Shown one piece after another: positions 25,040 through 32,928 of a stretch of DNA of 32,928 nucleotides (position 1 is the first letter of the stretch; each line of letters begins with the position of its first letter). Made by a program: the position numbers and the translations under genes. The notes under the pieces were generated by a model. That model was not told where the DNA came from. It ran no database searches and saw only the letters and a list, made by a program, of their open reading frames with translations. This DNA comes from Alphaproteobacteria bacterium (GTDB lineage: Bacteria > Pseudomonadota > Alphaproteobacteria > 43-37), in the NCBI GenBank assembly GCA_947488045.1, contig CANLAL010000003.1, positions 1 to 32,928 on the forward strand, in the 5' to 3' direction.

Positions 25040-26002
25040 ATGTCATTGCTCACTCCAAATCCCGTTTATAAGCCTTTTAGCTATCCCTGGGCCTATGAAG
25101 CCTGGCTTACCCAGCAGCGTATTCATTGGATGCCTGAGGAAGTGCCCATGGCGGATGATGTGCGGGACTGGCAACGCAATATCACCCCTGTGGAAAAAAA
25201 TCTTTTGACACAAATTTTTAGATTTTTCGTGCAGGCGGATATTGAAGTCAACAACTGCTACATGAAGCACTATTCTGGTGTGTTTCAATCCACAGAAGTG
25301 CAGATGATGCTTGCGGCCTTTTCCAACATGGAAACCATTCACATTGCGGGCTATGCCCATCTGTTGGATACTCTGGGGATGCCAGAGGTGGAGTATTCAG
25401 CTTTCCTCCGATATAAGGAAATGCGCGATAAGTACGACTATATGCAGCAATTTGGCACGGACTCTAAGGAAGCCATTGCCATGACTTTGGCGGTCTTTGG
25501 TGCCTTTACTGAAGGTCTCCAACTTTTTGCCAGCTTTGCCATTTTGATGAACTTCCCACGTTTTAGCAAAATGCGTGGTATGGGCCAGATCGTTTCCTGG
25601 TCCGTGCGGGATGAAACTCTTCATACCAACTCCATCATTAAACTGTTCAAGACTTTTGTGGATGAAAACAAAGAAATTTGGACGCCAAAATTGGTTCTGG
25701 AAATTCGGAAGGCGTGTGAGACTATTGTTTCTCACGAGGATGCCTTTATTGATCTGGCTTTTGAAATGGGTGCAGTGGAAGGTCTTTCAGGGCCTGAGGT
25801 CAAGCAATACATTCGCTATATCGCGGACCGACGTTTGACCCAGCTGGGTTTGGAGCCCATGTACCGCATTGAACGCAACCCGCTGCCTTGGATGGATACG
25901 ATGCTTAATGGTGTTGAGCACACGAACTTTTTCGAGAACCGTGCTACGGAATATTCGCGTGCAGCAACAAAAGGCACGTGGGGTGAGGCATTTGGCTCTT
26001 AA
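25040..26002 (+). CDS. nrdB: Class I ribonucleoside-diphosphate reductase, small subunit
   Basis: NrdB holds the metal centre and radical that start catalysis in NrdA. The 320-residue protein has the helix FSNMETIHIAGY with metal ligands E98 and H101. A tyrosine at position 105 corresponds by its spacing to the radical Tyr122 of E. coli (ETIHSRSY), so this is not the Phe-containing Chlamydia-type subunit. Further ligands lie in FGAFTEGLQLF (Glu) and SVRDETLHTNS (Glu, His). The ribosome-binding site AGAAAGGAAG is good. The C-terminal tail (TKGTWGEAFGS) lacks the usual long acidic NrdA-docking end but is of normal position. Co-transcribed with nrdA. Confidence 0.94.
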   Translation: MSLLTPNPVYKPFSYPWAYEAWLTQQRIHWMPEEVPMADDVRDWQRNITPVEKNLLTQIFRFFVQADIEVNNCYMKHYSGVFQSTEVQMMLAAFSNMETIHIAGYAHLLDTLGMPEVEYSAFLRYKEMRDKYDYMQQFGTDSKEAIAMTLAVFGAFTEGLQLFASFAILMNFPRFSKMRGMGQIVSWSVRDETLHTNSIIKLFKTFVDENKEIWTPKLVLEIRKACETIVSHEDAFIDLAFEMGAVEGLSGPEVKQYIRYIADRRLTQLGLEPMYRIERNPLPWMDTMLNGVEHTNFFENRATEYSRAATKGTWGEAFGS

Positions 26003-26376
26003 AGGGTAAATCCGACTGATAACCATTGAAACTCACAACATTAACCTTATGATTCGGAGTGGCTGCATCCAACTGGGTGCAGTCAACCCAACACTTCAAA
26101 GGTTGGCTAACCATAACTTATTTGAAATGGCCCTTACTGAACCGTCGATAACTGCACTCTCGATGGTGGCTCTAAAATCCTTATAAGTTTTACTTTAAGA
26201 TTCCACCAAAGAAGATCTTTTAGGGCGAACGCCACATCTATTTGGAAAATTAAGATGCTTTTCCTGGTCACCGGTCACCACTGATTGTGCAGCTTTAAGG
26301 CTCCCCAATTTTTAGGGCGCGTTGTCAGTTTATGTCCTGTAAGGTTATGATCAAACGAGAGTATCAAAAAGATACT
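26003..26376. other. Convergent spacer between nrdB and rnhB
   Basis: This stretch holds no gene that I can support. It contains the hairpin at 26061-26084 described separately, and an imperfect 16-base palindrome TGGTCACCGGTCACCA at 26265-26280. On the minus strand around 26105-26205 there is a short open run (KTYKDFRATIES...) that may be transposase debris, but nothing decisive. Confidence 0.4.
26061..26084 (+). terminator. Hairpin downstream of nrdB, possible weak terminator
   Basis: GGCTGCATCC (26061-26070) can pair with GGGTGCAGTC (26075-26084) in a 10-bp stem with two G-U pairs and the tetraloop AACT. No T-run follows, so intrinsic termination is doubtful; it could instead stabilise the 3' end of the nrdAB message, which stops 58 bases before. 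Confidence 0.3.
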
Positions 26377-27012
26377 TTATACCATTTTATCCACATGCAA
26401 TAAGGCTCTGATGGGGGCATAGCTTTTGCGGTGGTGTGGAGAAATGCCTACACGTTTTAACCCTGCTTGATGATTGGTCGTGCCGTATCCCACGTTGGTG
26501 TCCCACCCATAGTGGGGAAAGTCTTTGTGGAGTTGATACATGAGTTGATCTCGTGTCACTTTTGCAATAATGGCGGCACAGGCAATGGAGAAACTTAAGG
26601 TATCTCCTTTTACGATGGGAACAACTTTAGCTTGAGGATGGGCAAGAGGAAGAGTACCATCCACCAAAAGGGTTCTCACTTCTTGAAAAGCGACATGATC
26701 ATAGGCCCGCTCCATTGCTACACACGTAGCTCGGCGAACATTAAGTGCGTCAATCTCCTCCACGTGAGCCATGCCAATGTTAAAAGTAACATTCGGATGA
26801 GTGGTTAAGGCCTCAAAGAGAGTTTCCCGCTTTTTGGGAGTAAGCTTTTTGGAGTCTTGAACTTTTCCCTCTAAGCTCTGCAGATTATAGAAATCTGTTA
26901 TCAGTACTGCGCACACCACCACGGGGCCCGCCCATGGGCCATAACCCACCTCATCTAATCCAAGACAAGGACCTGCAAACTGGCCATCAAAGGCAAGGGT
27001 AGGATGGGTCAT
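26377..27012 (-). CDS. rnhB: Ribonuclease HII
   Basis: RNase HII cuts RNA in RNA-DNA hybrids and removes single misincorporated ribonucleotides. The 211-residue protein has GLDEVGYGPWAGPVVV at about 18-33 with catalytic D20 and E21, LLVDGTLPL with the third Asp, and KGDTLSFSIACAAIIAKVTRDQL, the conserved block before the last acidic residue. YGWDTNVGYGTTNHQ is the C-terminal substrate region. At the GRG motif that reads the ribose 2'-OH in this family, the sequence is G23-Y24-G25. The ATG overlaps the antiporter stop (ATGA), so the two are co-translated. Confidence 0.94.
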   Translation of the reverse strand: MTHPTLAFDGQFAGPCLGLDEVGYGPWAGPVVVCAVLITDFYNLQSLEGKVQDSKKLTPKKRETLFEALTTHPNVTFNIGMAHVEEIDALNVRRATCVAMERAYDHVAFQEVRTLLVDGTLPLAHPQAKVVPIVKGDTLSFSIACAAIIAKVTRDQLMYQLHKDFPHYGWDTNVGYGTTNHQAGLKRVGISPHHRKSYAPIRALLHVDKMV

Positions 27013-28301
27013 GATTTAGGCTTGCGCTTGAACAGATGAACTATCCCCAAACTGCATCGTTTGAGCCACTTCCACAAGGCACACATCCGTTCCCACTCTT
27101 TACCATAAAGCGTATCAATCAATTGTTGTAGGCCTGTAAAAGGCTCTGGCGCTTTGGCGTGGAGACGGCGGGCCGCTTCTACCCAAAAAGGGCTAAGGAA
27201 AAGAGATAGGACAGTCAAGGCGATGATCAGCTTCTGACCGTCCTCATCTATGATGTGGCTTTCCAAACCCACAGTGGCAAGTACGAAGGAGAACTCTCCG
27301 ATCTGTGAAAGGATCAATCCCGCTAAAACGGCCCGTGGCCAAGGCTGTTGTAGAAAGCGCATGATCAGAGTGTTCAAAGAGGTTTTTCCGATCGTTAAGA
27401 GGATCAAAAATCCCAAGATCATGAGCAGGTGATCCCATACATATTTCAAGTCCAAAAGCAAACCAACAGATAAGAAGAAAACCATGAGGAGTATACTTTG
27501 GATGGGGTCAATAACATGGAGCATGTCCTTACGATCTCGAGAGTTACCGATAATGAGCCCCGCCAAAAACGCACCATAAGCTGCTGACAGTCCTAATAAG
27601 CCTGCAATACTTGCACATCCAAAGCACCATACCAGGCTGGCCAATGGCAGAAGACTGCTGTCTCCTGAAGTGAGAAATGTAGTAATTGGCAAATGGACAC
27701 GCTTTGCTTTTCCAAATGTGTAAAGGAGCATGCCTAATATGCCCACACAACCAATCATTTTAGACCAAAAAGCCACAATTGAAACATCACTCGCTACGCT
27801 GCGAAGTAGGATGATGATGGGAATAAGTGCTAAGTCTTGACCGATAAGAATGCTCAGGATGATTTTTCCAGAAGTGGTTCTCAGTTCACCAATACTTTCT
27901 AACATTTTTACAGCTACGGCCGTACTGCTAAGCGCAAAGATGCAGGCAAACATTAGTGTTGGGGCAAGGGGCAGGTTAAAAAGATTGTGACATAAATAAA
28001 AGACCCCACAACTTAAACCCAGCTGGAGTACTACTGCAGATACCGCGAGAAGCCAAATCCGCTTGAAAACCCTTAAATTAAGCTCCATTCCAATGGAAAA
28101 AAGGAGCATGAGTACCCCTAATTCTGCCAGATTGGAGACGGAAGCGCGGTCAGTCACCAGCCCAAAGCAGGAAGGGCCCAAAATGATGCCTGCTAAAATA
28201 TATCCAATAATGGGGGGTTGCTTTACACGTAAAAGCGCCAGGCCCCCCACAAGGGCAAAGGCAACTACCAGAACAACTTCTGTAAGATTATGAGCGTGCA
28301 T
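27009..28301 (-). CDS. CPA2-family cation:proton antiporter (KefB/RosB-like) without RCK domain
   Basis: The 430-residue inner-membrane protein has about twelve transmembrane segments. Family motifs include IIGYILAGIILGPSCFGL (31-48), ALSSTAVAVKMLE, IGQDLALIPIIIL with the central Gln-Asp, and AAYGAFLAGLIIGNS. It should exchange K+ or Na+ for H+. KefB and KefC (about 600 residues) carry a C-terminal RCK/TrkA-N domain; here the chain ends in a short basic tail (HLFKRKPKS). The start overlaps the uracil-DNA glycosylase gene by 14 bases and the stop overlaps rnhB. Gating by glutathione adducts is unlikely without the RCK domain. Confidence 0.9.
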   Translation of the reverse strand: MHAHNLTEVVLVVAFALVGGLALLRVKQPPIIGYILAGIILGPSCFGLVTDRASVSNLAELGVLMLLFSIGMELNLRVFKRIWLLAVSAVVLQLGLSCGVFYLCHNLFNLPLAPTLMFACIFALSSTAVAVKMLESIGELRTTSGKIILSILIGQDLALIPIIILLRSVASDVSIVAFWSKMIGCVGILGMLLYTFGKAKRVHLPITTFLTSGDSSLLPLASLVWCFGCASIAGLLGLSAAYGAFLAGLIIGNSRDRKDMLHVIDPIQSILLMVFFLSVGLLLDLKYVWDHLLMILGFLILLTIGKTSLNTLIMRFLQQPWPRAVLAGLILSQIGEFSFVLATVGLESHIIDEDGQKLIIALTVLSLFLSPFWVEAARRLHAKAPEPFTGLQQLIDTLYGKEWERMCALWKWLKRCSLGIVHLFKRKPKS

Positions 28302-29190
28302 ATGATTGCGCCTCCATCGAGCGAAGTTTGTCCTGAATCATCTGCATGTCACGCCAGGCTTCTTTTTTTTGCCCTGGTGAGCGAAGCAGATAAGCTGGAT
28401 GAAATAAAGCAGTCGTTGCAACAGGGGTTTGAAGCCCGGAGGTCATATAATCATGCCATGTGCCCCGCATGCGCATAATCCCATCACTCCGACTCAAAAG
28501 GGTTTTGGCTGCTACACCGCCCACTAAGATCAGAATCTTCGGTGCCACAAGCTCAATATGTCGTTGTACAAAAGGCAAGCATTGGAGAAGCTCTTGAGAA
28601 GAGGGCTGTCGGTTTCCGGGAGGGCGCCATGCAATCATATTGGTAATATATGCTGTGCTACGATCAAGACCAATGGCGGCCATCATGCGGTCTAGAAGCT
28701 GACCGCTAAGGCCAACGAAAGGCTTGCCTTGTTTGTCTTCTTCTGCGCCAGGAGCCTCTCCCACAAACATGATGGGAGCTTTTGGATTTCCATCACCAAA
28801 GACAATGTTTGTGGCCATGGCTTTAAGAGGACAGTCTTCAAAACCTTCCATGACGGCTTTGAGCTCAGCCAAGGTGGCAGCCGATGCAGCTAAAGAAGCA
28901 GTGCTTCTTCCCTTGGCCACAGGTGCAGCTGTCAGTTTAGCCACATAAGAGCTATTTGGGCTTTCAACTTGAACCAGCAGGGAAGACTGCGGGGCTTGAA
29001 GATGTTGAGCAGGCCTTTGGCGAGGAGCAGTGACGTAAGTTTCAATCAGCGCCGATCGTGGGTCTACATGGGGCATTCGAGATCTTGGTTTGAGTAGAGC
29101 AAGAGCTTGACCGGGGGCCACGCTCGTTGTGCCCTGTTGAATCAGTTGGGCTACTTGTTGAAACCATTCATACCGTTGTTTATAAGTCAC
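28288..29190 (-). CDS. Family-4 type uracil-DNA glycosylase
   Basis: The enzyme removes uracil from DNA to start base-excision repair. The open frame begins at a TTG (29214), but AAGG followed eight bases later by GTG at 29190 makes that start likelier, giving 300 residues (VTYKQRYEWFQQ...). The catalytic core begins near residue 115: C120 in FEDCPLK, VGEAPGAEEDKQGKPFVG (motif A), AWRPPGNRQP, C204 in LLQCLPF, LVGGVAAKTLL, and FHPAYLLRSPGQK (motif B). Thermus-type enzymes bind a 4Fe-4S cluster with four Cys; only two are present here. The first 110 residues are a low-complexity Gln/Ala/Ser-rich extension. The antiporter gene overlaps its end. Confidence 0.9.
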   Translation of the reverse strand: MTYKQRYEWFQQVAQLIQQGTTSVAPGQALALLKPRSRMPHVDPRSALIETYVTAPRQRPAQHLQAPQSSLLVQVESPNSSYVAKLTAAPVAKGRSTASLAASAATLAELKAVMEGFEDCPLKAMATNIVFGDGNPKAPIMFVGEAPGAEEDKQGKPFVGLSGQLLDRMMAAIGLDRSTAYITNMIAWRPPGNRQPSSQELLQCLPFVQRHIELVAPKILILVGGVAAKTLLSRSDGIMRMRGTWHDYMTSGLQTPVATTALFHPAYLLRSPGQKKEAWRDMQMIQDKLRSMEAQSYARS

Positions 29191-29283
29191 ACCAGACACC
29201 TTATCCTTATGCAACGCATTCTAATGGAATGAGGGGCTCATTTGAAAGAAATTTCTGAAGATAGTGATATTTGATTTGCCTCG

Positions 29284-29784
29284 TTAACAAGAGGGGAGGT
29301 TTTCCACATTGATGAGTGTACCTTCTGTAATGCTTTGTAAAGCGGTGCTTTCCATCCGAAAAACCGTATTAGGGGTTCCGGCTGCAGCCCAGACAGCTTC
29401 ATAAGAAAGAAGGTCTACATCAATAAATATATGTGGAATGGTTTGCATGTGACCCAAAGGAGGAACGCCTCCAATGGCAAACCCTGTGACTTGGCGTACA
29501 AAGTCTGCATCCGCTTTCTCGATAGGTTGCCCCACATGGTGCGCGATCACCTTTTCATTGACGCGTGTGGGCCCGCTGGCCAGCACCAAAACCGGTTCAT
29601 GCGTGGTGGACGTTTTAAAAATAAGAGATTTCACAATTTGCCCCACTTGGCATTGCAAAGCTTGGCTAGCTTCTACAGCTGTTCGTGTGCTGGCATCCAA
29701 TTGCATAACATGGGCATCCAAAACCCCTTTTTGTTCGAGGGCATTCTGAACAGATTGGGCACTTTTAGGTAGTGGATGCGTCAT
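29284..29784 (-). CDS. YbaK/EbsC-family aminoacyl-tRNA deacylase
   Basis: This 166-residue protein is a trans-editing domain that hydrolyses mischarged tRNA, classically Cys-tRNA(Pro). The fold signature is clear: QVGQIVKSLIFK with the conserved Lys near residue 52, LVLASGPTRVNEKVIAHHVG, and VTGFAIGGVPPLGH (near 120), the GxxPxG loop typical of YbaK/ProX domains. It lies 12 bases behind alaS on the same strand and so is probably co-expressed with it. Which amino acid-tRNA pair it clears cannot be told from sequence alone; the alaS linkage hints at alanine- or proline-related errors. Confidence 0.9.
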   Translation of the reverse strand: MTHPLPKSAQSVQNALEQKGVLDAHVMQLDASTRTAVEASQALQCQVGQIVKSLIFKTSTTHEPVLVLASGPTRVNEKVIAHHVGQPIEKADADFVRQVTGFAIGGVPPLGHMQTIPHIFIDVDLLSYEAVWAAAGTPNTVFRMESTALQSITEGTLINVENLPSC

Positions 29785-29796
29785 GAAGAGTCTCCC

Positions 29797-32448
29797 TTAC
29801 TTGGACTTTGAAATAATGAATTGTTCCATGGCCTTAAATGCATCGGGGATAGCTGAAAGATTGGGCCCACCCCCTTGAGCAAAATCAGACCTTCCCCCTC
29901 CTGTTCCCCCGAGAATCACTGTTCCTGCGCGTAGTAGCTCAACAGCACTGATGTGTGACGTAAGATCATCCGTGACACCCACTAAAAGAGCTATTTTTTC
30001 CCCACCAGTTCCAGATACAATCACAATGCCAGACTTTACATCGCCTTTCAACTTATCCACAAGTGAGCGCAAATGGGAAGTATCCGCATCCACCACCGTA
30101 TGAAAGACGGTTGAAATGCCTGCAACATCCTGAGGCACTATGGTTTTTTGGCCTGCTCCATCGCCAGAAAGGAGTTTTTGCTTGAGGCTTCGGATTTCTG
30201 CCTCAAGTTTTTTCTTTTCCTCAAGCGTTGATTGTATCTTGGAAGATAAATCCGCGGAAGACGCTTTTAAAAGTGCGCACGCACTGTTAATTTTGCCTTC
30301 CAAATCGTCAACCAAGTTATCCACAGCTTCTCCTGCGACTGCTTCAATGCGGCGGACGCCTGAAGAGACACTGGCTTCATTGGTTATCTTAAACATGCCA
30401 ATATCCCCGGTGCGGGTCACGTGTGTGCCTCCGCAAAGCTCCAGAGAGAAGGTATGATCTTGGCCTGTTCCCATGGATACGACCCGCACTTCATCACCAT
30501 ACTTTTCCCCAAACAGAGCCATGGCTCCTTGGGCAACGGCCTCTTCAGGAGAGAGGAGCTGTGTGGTGGTTGGCGTATTGGAGCGGATTTGACCATTGAC
30601 CAAATGTTCTATGGCTTTGAGCTCTTCTTGCAAAAGGGCCTTTGGATGACTGAAATCAAAACGCAGTTTATCTGTACTGACCAGAGATCCTTTTTGCGTC
30701 ACGTGATCGCCTAAAACCTTGCGCAAGGCAGCGTGTAGAAGATGCGTGGCTGAATGATGATGGCGTAGGCCTTGACGATGCGAGCGATCTACCGTCATCT
30801 TTGCGGCTTGGCCCACAGCCAAAGTTCCTTTTTCCACAATGGCTTTGTGAACATGGAGTTTGCCGAGCTTTTTGAGGGTATCCGTGATTGTGGCCATTGC
30901 CCCTTCAGCCGTGGTGAGTGTGCCTTGATCGCCCATTTGCCCACCTGACTCGCCATAAAAGGGGGTTTGGTTGGTCAAGATCAGGATTTCATCCCCTTGT
31001 TTGGCGTGGGAGGTGATGGCTCCATTAAGGACAAGGGCAATGATTTGGCCTTCTGCATGCTCCAGATCATATCCTAGAAATTCTGTAGCGCCCTGCTCTT
31101 GCGCCAAGTCAAACCAGATTTGATCTGTTTTGGTATCCCCGGAGCCTGACCAATGGGCTCGGGACTCATCACGCTGCTTTTTCATGGCTGTTTCAAACCC
31201 CGCCACATCTACGCTGCGGCCTTCACTGCGCAGTGCATCTTGCGTAAGGTCGAGAGGAAAACCGAAAGTATCATAAAGTTTAAAGGCCACATCGCCTGGA
31301 AGGGCTGCGCTTTGCGGCAAGCGAGAGGTTTCGTCTTGGAGCAATTTCAACCCCCGATCGAGCATTCCCCGGAAGCGTTCCTCTTCATGCTGAAGTGTCT
31401 GGGTAATGAGAGCGTTGGCCCGGATTAGCTCGGGGTAGGCCGCGCTCATTTGCTCCGCTAAAGCCGGCACGAGACGATACATAAGTGGATCTTTGGCCCC
31501 CAATATATGGGCATGACGCATGGCCCGGCGCATGATGCGCCTGAGTACATAGCCGCGTCCTTCACCGGCCGGTAGGACGCCATCAGCAATGAGGAAGCTG
31601 GCGGCACGCAGGTGATCGGCAATGACACGATGGGAGGCGAGGGTCGCTGGTGTGGCCTTTTGCCCAATGGCATCCTCACAGGCATGAATTATGGCTTGGA
31701 AGAGGTCTGTCTCATAATTGTTATGGATGCCTTGCATCACAGTGGTAATGCGCTCTAAGCCCATACCTGTGTCAATGGAAGGCCTAGGTAAGCTAATGCG
31801 TGAGCCATCAGCCAGTTGTTCAAACTGCATGAATACCAGGTTCCAGATTTCAATAAATCGATCCCCATCTGCATCCGGGCTTCCGGGAGGGCCGCCCGCA
31901 ATTTTATCCCCATGGTCATAAAAGATTTCGGAACAAGGGCCACACGGGCCCGTATCACCCATGGACCAGAAGTTATCGGACGTGGCGATGGGAATAATGC
32001 GATCATCAGAAAGGCCGGCTATCTTTTTCCAATAACCTGCTGCCTCTTGATCCTCCGCGTAGACGGTCACCAGGAGCTTGTCCTTGGAAAGGCCATATTC
32101 TTTCGTAATACATTCCCAGGCAAACCGAATGGCATCTTCTTTAAAATAGTCTCCAAAGGAAAAATTCCCAAGCATTTCAAAGAAGGTATGGTGGCGGGCC
32201 GTAAAACCTACGTTCTCCAGGTCATTGTGCTTGCCGCCAGCTCGCAAGCACTTTTGACTGGTGGTGGCACGGGTATAGGCACGCTTTTCAAGCCCGGTGA
32301 ACACATCCTTGAATTGAACCATGCCCGCATTGGTGAAAAGCAGCGTAGGGTCATTGTGAGGGACCAAGGGACTAGACGCCACAGGAGTATGACCTTGAGC
32401 GGTGAAATAATCCAAGTAAGCGGAGCGAATCTGTGCCGTTGTTTTCAT
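29797..32448 (-). CDS. alaS: Alanyl-tRNA synthetase
   Basis: AlaRS charges tRNA(Ala) and edits Ser and Gly errors. I start at the ATG at 32448 (MKTTAQIRSAYLDYF) because AAAGG precedes it; a frame opening six codons earlier adds MAKARH. The protein then has 883 residues. Domains in order: class II catalytic core (TTSQKCLRAGGKHNDLENVG, RHHTFFEMLGNFSFGDYFK), tRNA-binding middle (GRGYVLRRIMRRAMRH), editing domain with PFYGESGGQMGD, HHHSATHLLH near 563-572 and CGGTH near 671, then a coiled coil (EEKKKLEAEIRSLKQKL) and a C-Ala domain (GGTGGGRSDFAQGGG). All zinc ligands of the editing site appear intact. Confidence 0.98.
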   Translation of the reverse strand: MKTTAQIRSAYLDYFTAQGHTPVASSPLVPHNDPTLLFTNAGMVQFKDVFTGLEKRAYTRATTSQKCLRAGGKHNDLENVGFTARHHTFFEMLGNFSFGDYFKEDAIRFAWECITKEYGLSKDKLLVTVYAEDQEAAGYWKKIAGLSDDRIIPIATSDNFWSMGDTGPCGPCSEIFYDHGDKIAGGPPGSPDADGDRFIEIWNLVFMQFEQLADGSRISLPRPSIDTGMGLERITTVMQGIHNNYETDLFQAIIHACEDAIGQKATPATLASHRVIADHLRAASFLIADGVLPAGEGRGYVLRRIMRRAMRHAHILGAKDPLMYRLVPALAEQMSAAYPELIRANALITQTLQHEEERFRGMLDRGLKLLQDETSRLPQSAALPGDVAFKLYDTFGFPLDLTQDALRSEGRSVDVAGFETAMKKQRDESRAHWSGSGDTKTDQIWFDLAQEQGATEFLGYDLEHAEGQIIALVLNGAITSHAKQGDEILILTNQTPFYGESGGQMGDQGTLTTAEGAMATITDTLKKLGKLHVHKAIVEKGTLAVGQAAKMTVDRSHRQGLRHHHSATHLLHAALRKVLGDHVTQKGSLVSTDKLRFDFSHPKALLQEELKAIEHLVNGQIRSNTPTTTQLLSPEEAVAQGAMALFGEKYGDEVRVVSMGTGQDHTFSLELCGGTHVTRTGDIGMFKITNEASVSSGVRRIEAVAGEAVDNLVDDLEGKINSACALLKASSADLSSKIQSTLEEKKKLEAEIRSLKQKLLSGDGAGQKTIVPQDVAGISTVFHTVVDADTSHLRSLVDKLKGDVKSGIVIVSGTGGEKIALLVGVTDDLTSHISAVELLRAGTVILGGTGGGRSDFAQGGGPNLSAIPDAFKAMEQFIISKSK

Positions 32449-32496
32449 GTGTCGTGCCTTTGCCATTACGTGCGGTTGGAAGAAGGTTAAGATTCA

Positions 32497-32525
32497 TTCA
32501 TAGCGAATCTAGCCCTTTCCCTCAA
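32497..32525 (-). promoter_or_regulatory. Candidate alaS promoter
   Basis: On the minus strand TTGAGG (32525-32520) and TATGAA (32502-32497) are 17 bases apart, each matching four of six consensus bases, about 50 bases before the alaS start. No T-box or leader peptide is visible in the 190-base spacer to the next gene. Confidence 0.35.
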
Positions 32526-32659
32526 GTGACTTTCAAGTGGGTTTATTGGGAAGGGGGATTTGTGGCATTTTCTCATTTTGCGCTTTTTGCTCCATTGCCC
32601 AAACTGCATAGCTTTACTTGTATCTATGCTTTTGGGGTGGGTTTTAAGAAGGTTAATAC

Positions 32660-32928
32660 TTAGCATATATGATTCTTTATATGTGCAGTATCCCCTACAA
32701 TTGACTGCCCTCCATCAATAATCATATTTTGGCCCGTAATATTTTTTGCTTTGTTAGAAATAAGGAAATCAACCATGTGAGCTATATCTTCTGGCTCAAT
32801 AAATCTCGCAAATGGCATGGGTCTTAATTTTTCACTGAGTTCATTCGCACTTAAATTATTAATGTCATATATCCTTCCTGGACTCACAGCATTTACATTA
32901 ATGTTAAAAGGAGCAAGCTCTATTGCAC
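32660..32928 (-). CDS. Short-chain dehydrogenase/reductase, C-terminal part (5' end outside window)
   Basis: The frame is open to the window edge. It reads AIELAPFNINVNAVSPGRI, then ARFIEPEDIAHMVDFLISNKAKNITGQNMIIDGGQSI, the standard C-terminal third of a classical SDR enzyme: the helix after the catalytic YxxxK, the NxVxPG strand, and the closing TGQ..xDGG segment. The catalytic Tyr, Lys and the Rossmann glycines lie outside the window. An apparent start at the GTG at 32887 falls within this conserved part and is not real. Many SDRs of this form are 3-oxoacyl-ACP reductases or sugar-nucleotide enzymes; the substrate cannot be said. Confidence 0.88.
   Translation of the reverse strand, partial: AIELAPFNINVNAVSPGRIYDINNLSANELSEKLRPMPFARFIEPEDIAHMVDFLISNKAKNITGQNMIIDGGQSIVGDTAHIKNHIC

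Noticed and set aside
26105-26205. Minus-strand run KTYKDFRATIES that faintly resembles the end of an IS630-like transposase
   Set aside because: Only about 30 codons, no DDE motif, no terminal repeats and no target duplication.
1-32928. CRISPR arrays, toxin-antitoxin pairs, phage or plasmid modules
   Set aside because: I saw no spaced repeats, no paired small genes and no integrase, replication or conjugation proteins.

Overview
The window is a dense bacterial chromosome segment. It probably comes from an alphaproteobacterium, and the mix of genes fits an intracellular or host-associated lineage of the Holosporales / Paracaedibacter type. That placement is inference from the alphaproteobacterial character of GyrA, SerC, the family-4 uracil-DNA glycosylase and the short BioH-like esterase. 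It also rests on secreted toxin-like glycosyltransferases, a secreted phospholipase D-like protein and several decaying pseudogenes. No rRNA, tRNA, CRISPR array or intact insertion sequence was seen.

Left part (1-5.5 kb), all on the minus strand: a partial AlaX-type alanyl-tRNA editing protein at the window edge, a secreted two-HKD phospholipase D-like protein, then ssb, gyrA and coaD (read right to left). A gene-poor stretch of 374 bases follows. Next is a LysR regulator (plus strand) whose end overlaps a Bcr/CflA-like MFS transporter (minus strand).

Biotin region (6.7-13.5 kb): bioB is transcribed leftwards with the MFS gene (ATGA overlap). Back to back with it runs a fully overlapping bioF - BioH-like esterase - bioC - bioD - bioA operon. 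Together they encode pimeloyl-ACP priming (BioC and the esterase) and the four ring-assembly steps (BioF, BioA, BioD, BioB). FabI/FabF-type elongation enzymes would come from elsewhere. Directly after bioA, on the opposite strand, are two tandem signal-peptide-bearing proteins with the fold signature of TcdA/TcdB-like sugar-binding glycosyltransferases. Both carry a DxN instead of the usual DxD. They have their own recognisable promoter.

Middle part (16.2-22.7 kb): lipB (lipoate), an OmpA/MotB-like envelope protein and an SAM methyltransferase on the minus strand. Then come a degraded NodT/TolC-like efflux gene, glmM-serC on the plus strand, and a polysaccharide-type glycosyltransferase pseudogene with two amber stops and one frameshift.

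Right part (22.7-32.9 kb): a 550-base spacer ends in a probable NrdR box ahead of nrdA-nrdB, a class I ribonucleotide reductase without an ATP cone. Convergent to it on the minus strand are alaS, a YbaK-type tRNA deacylase, a family-4 uracil-DNA glycosylase, a KefB-like antiporter without an RCK domain, and rnhB. The window ends inside a short-chain dehydrogenase gene.

I did not find a clearly new multi-gene defence or mobile system. The most notable points are the biotin locus with its linked transporter, the tandem secreted glycosyltransferases beside it, and unusual residues at functional positions in GyrA and RNase HII.
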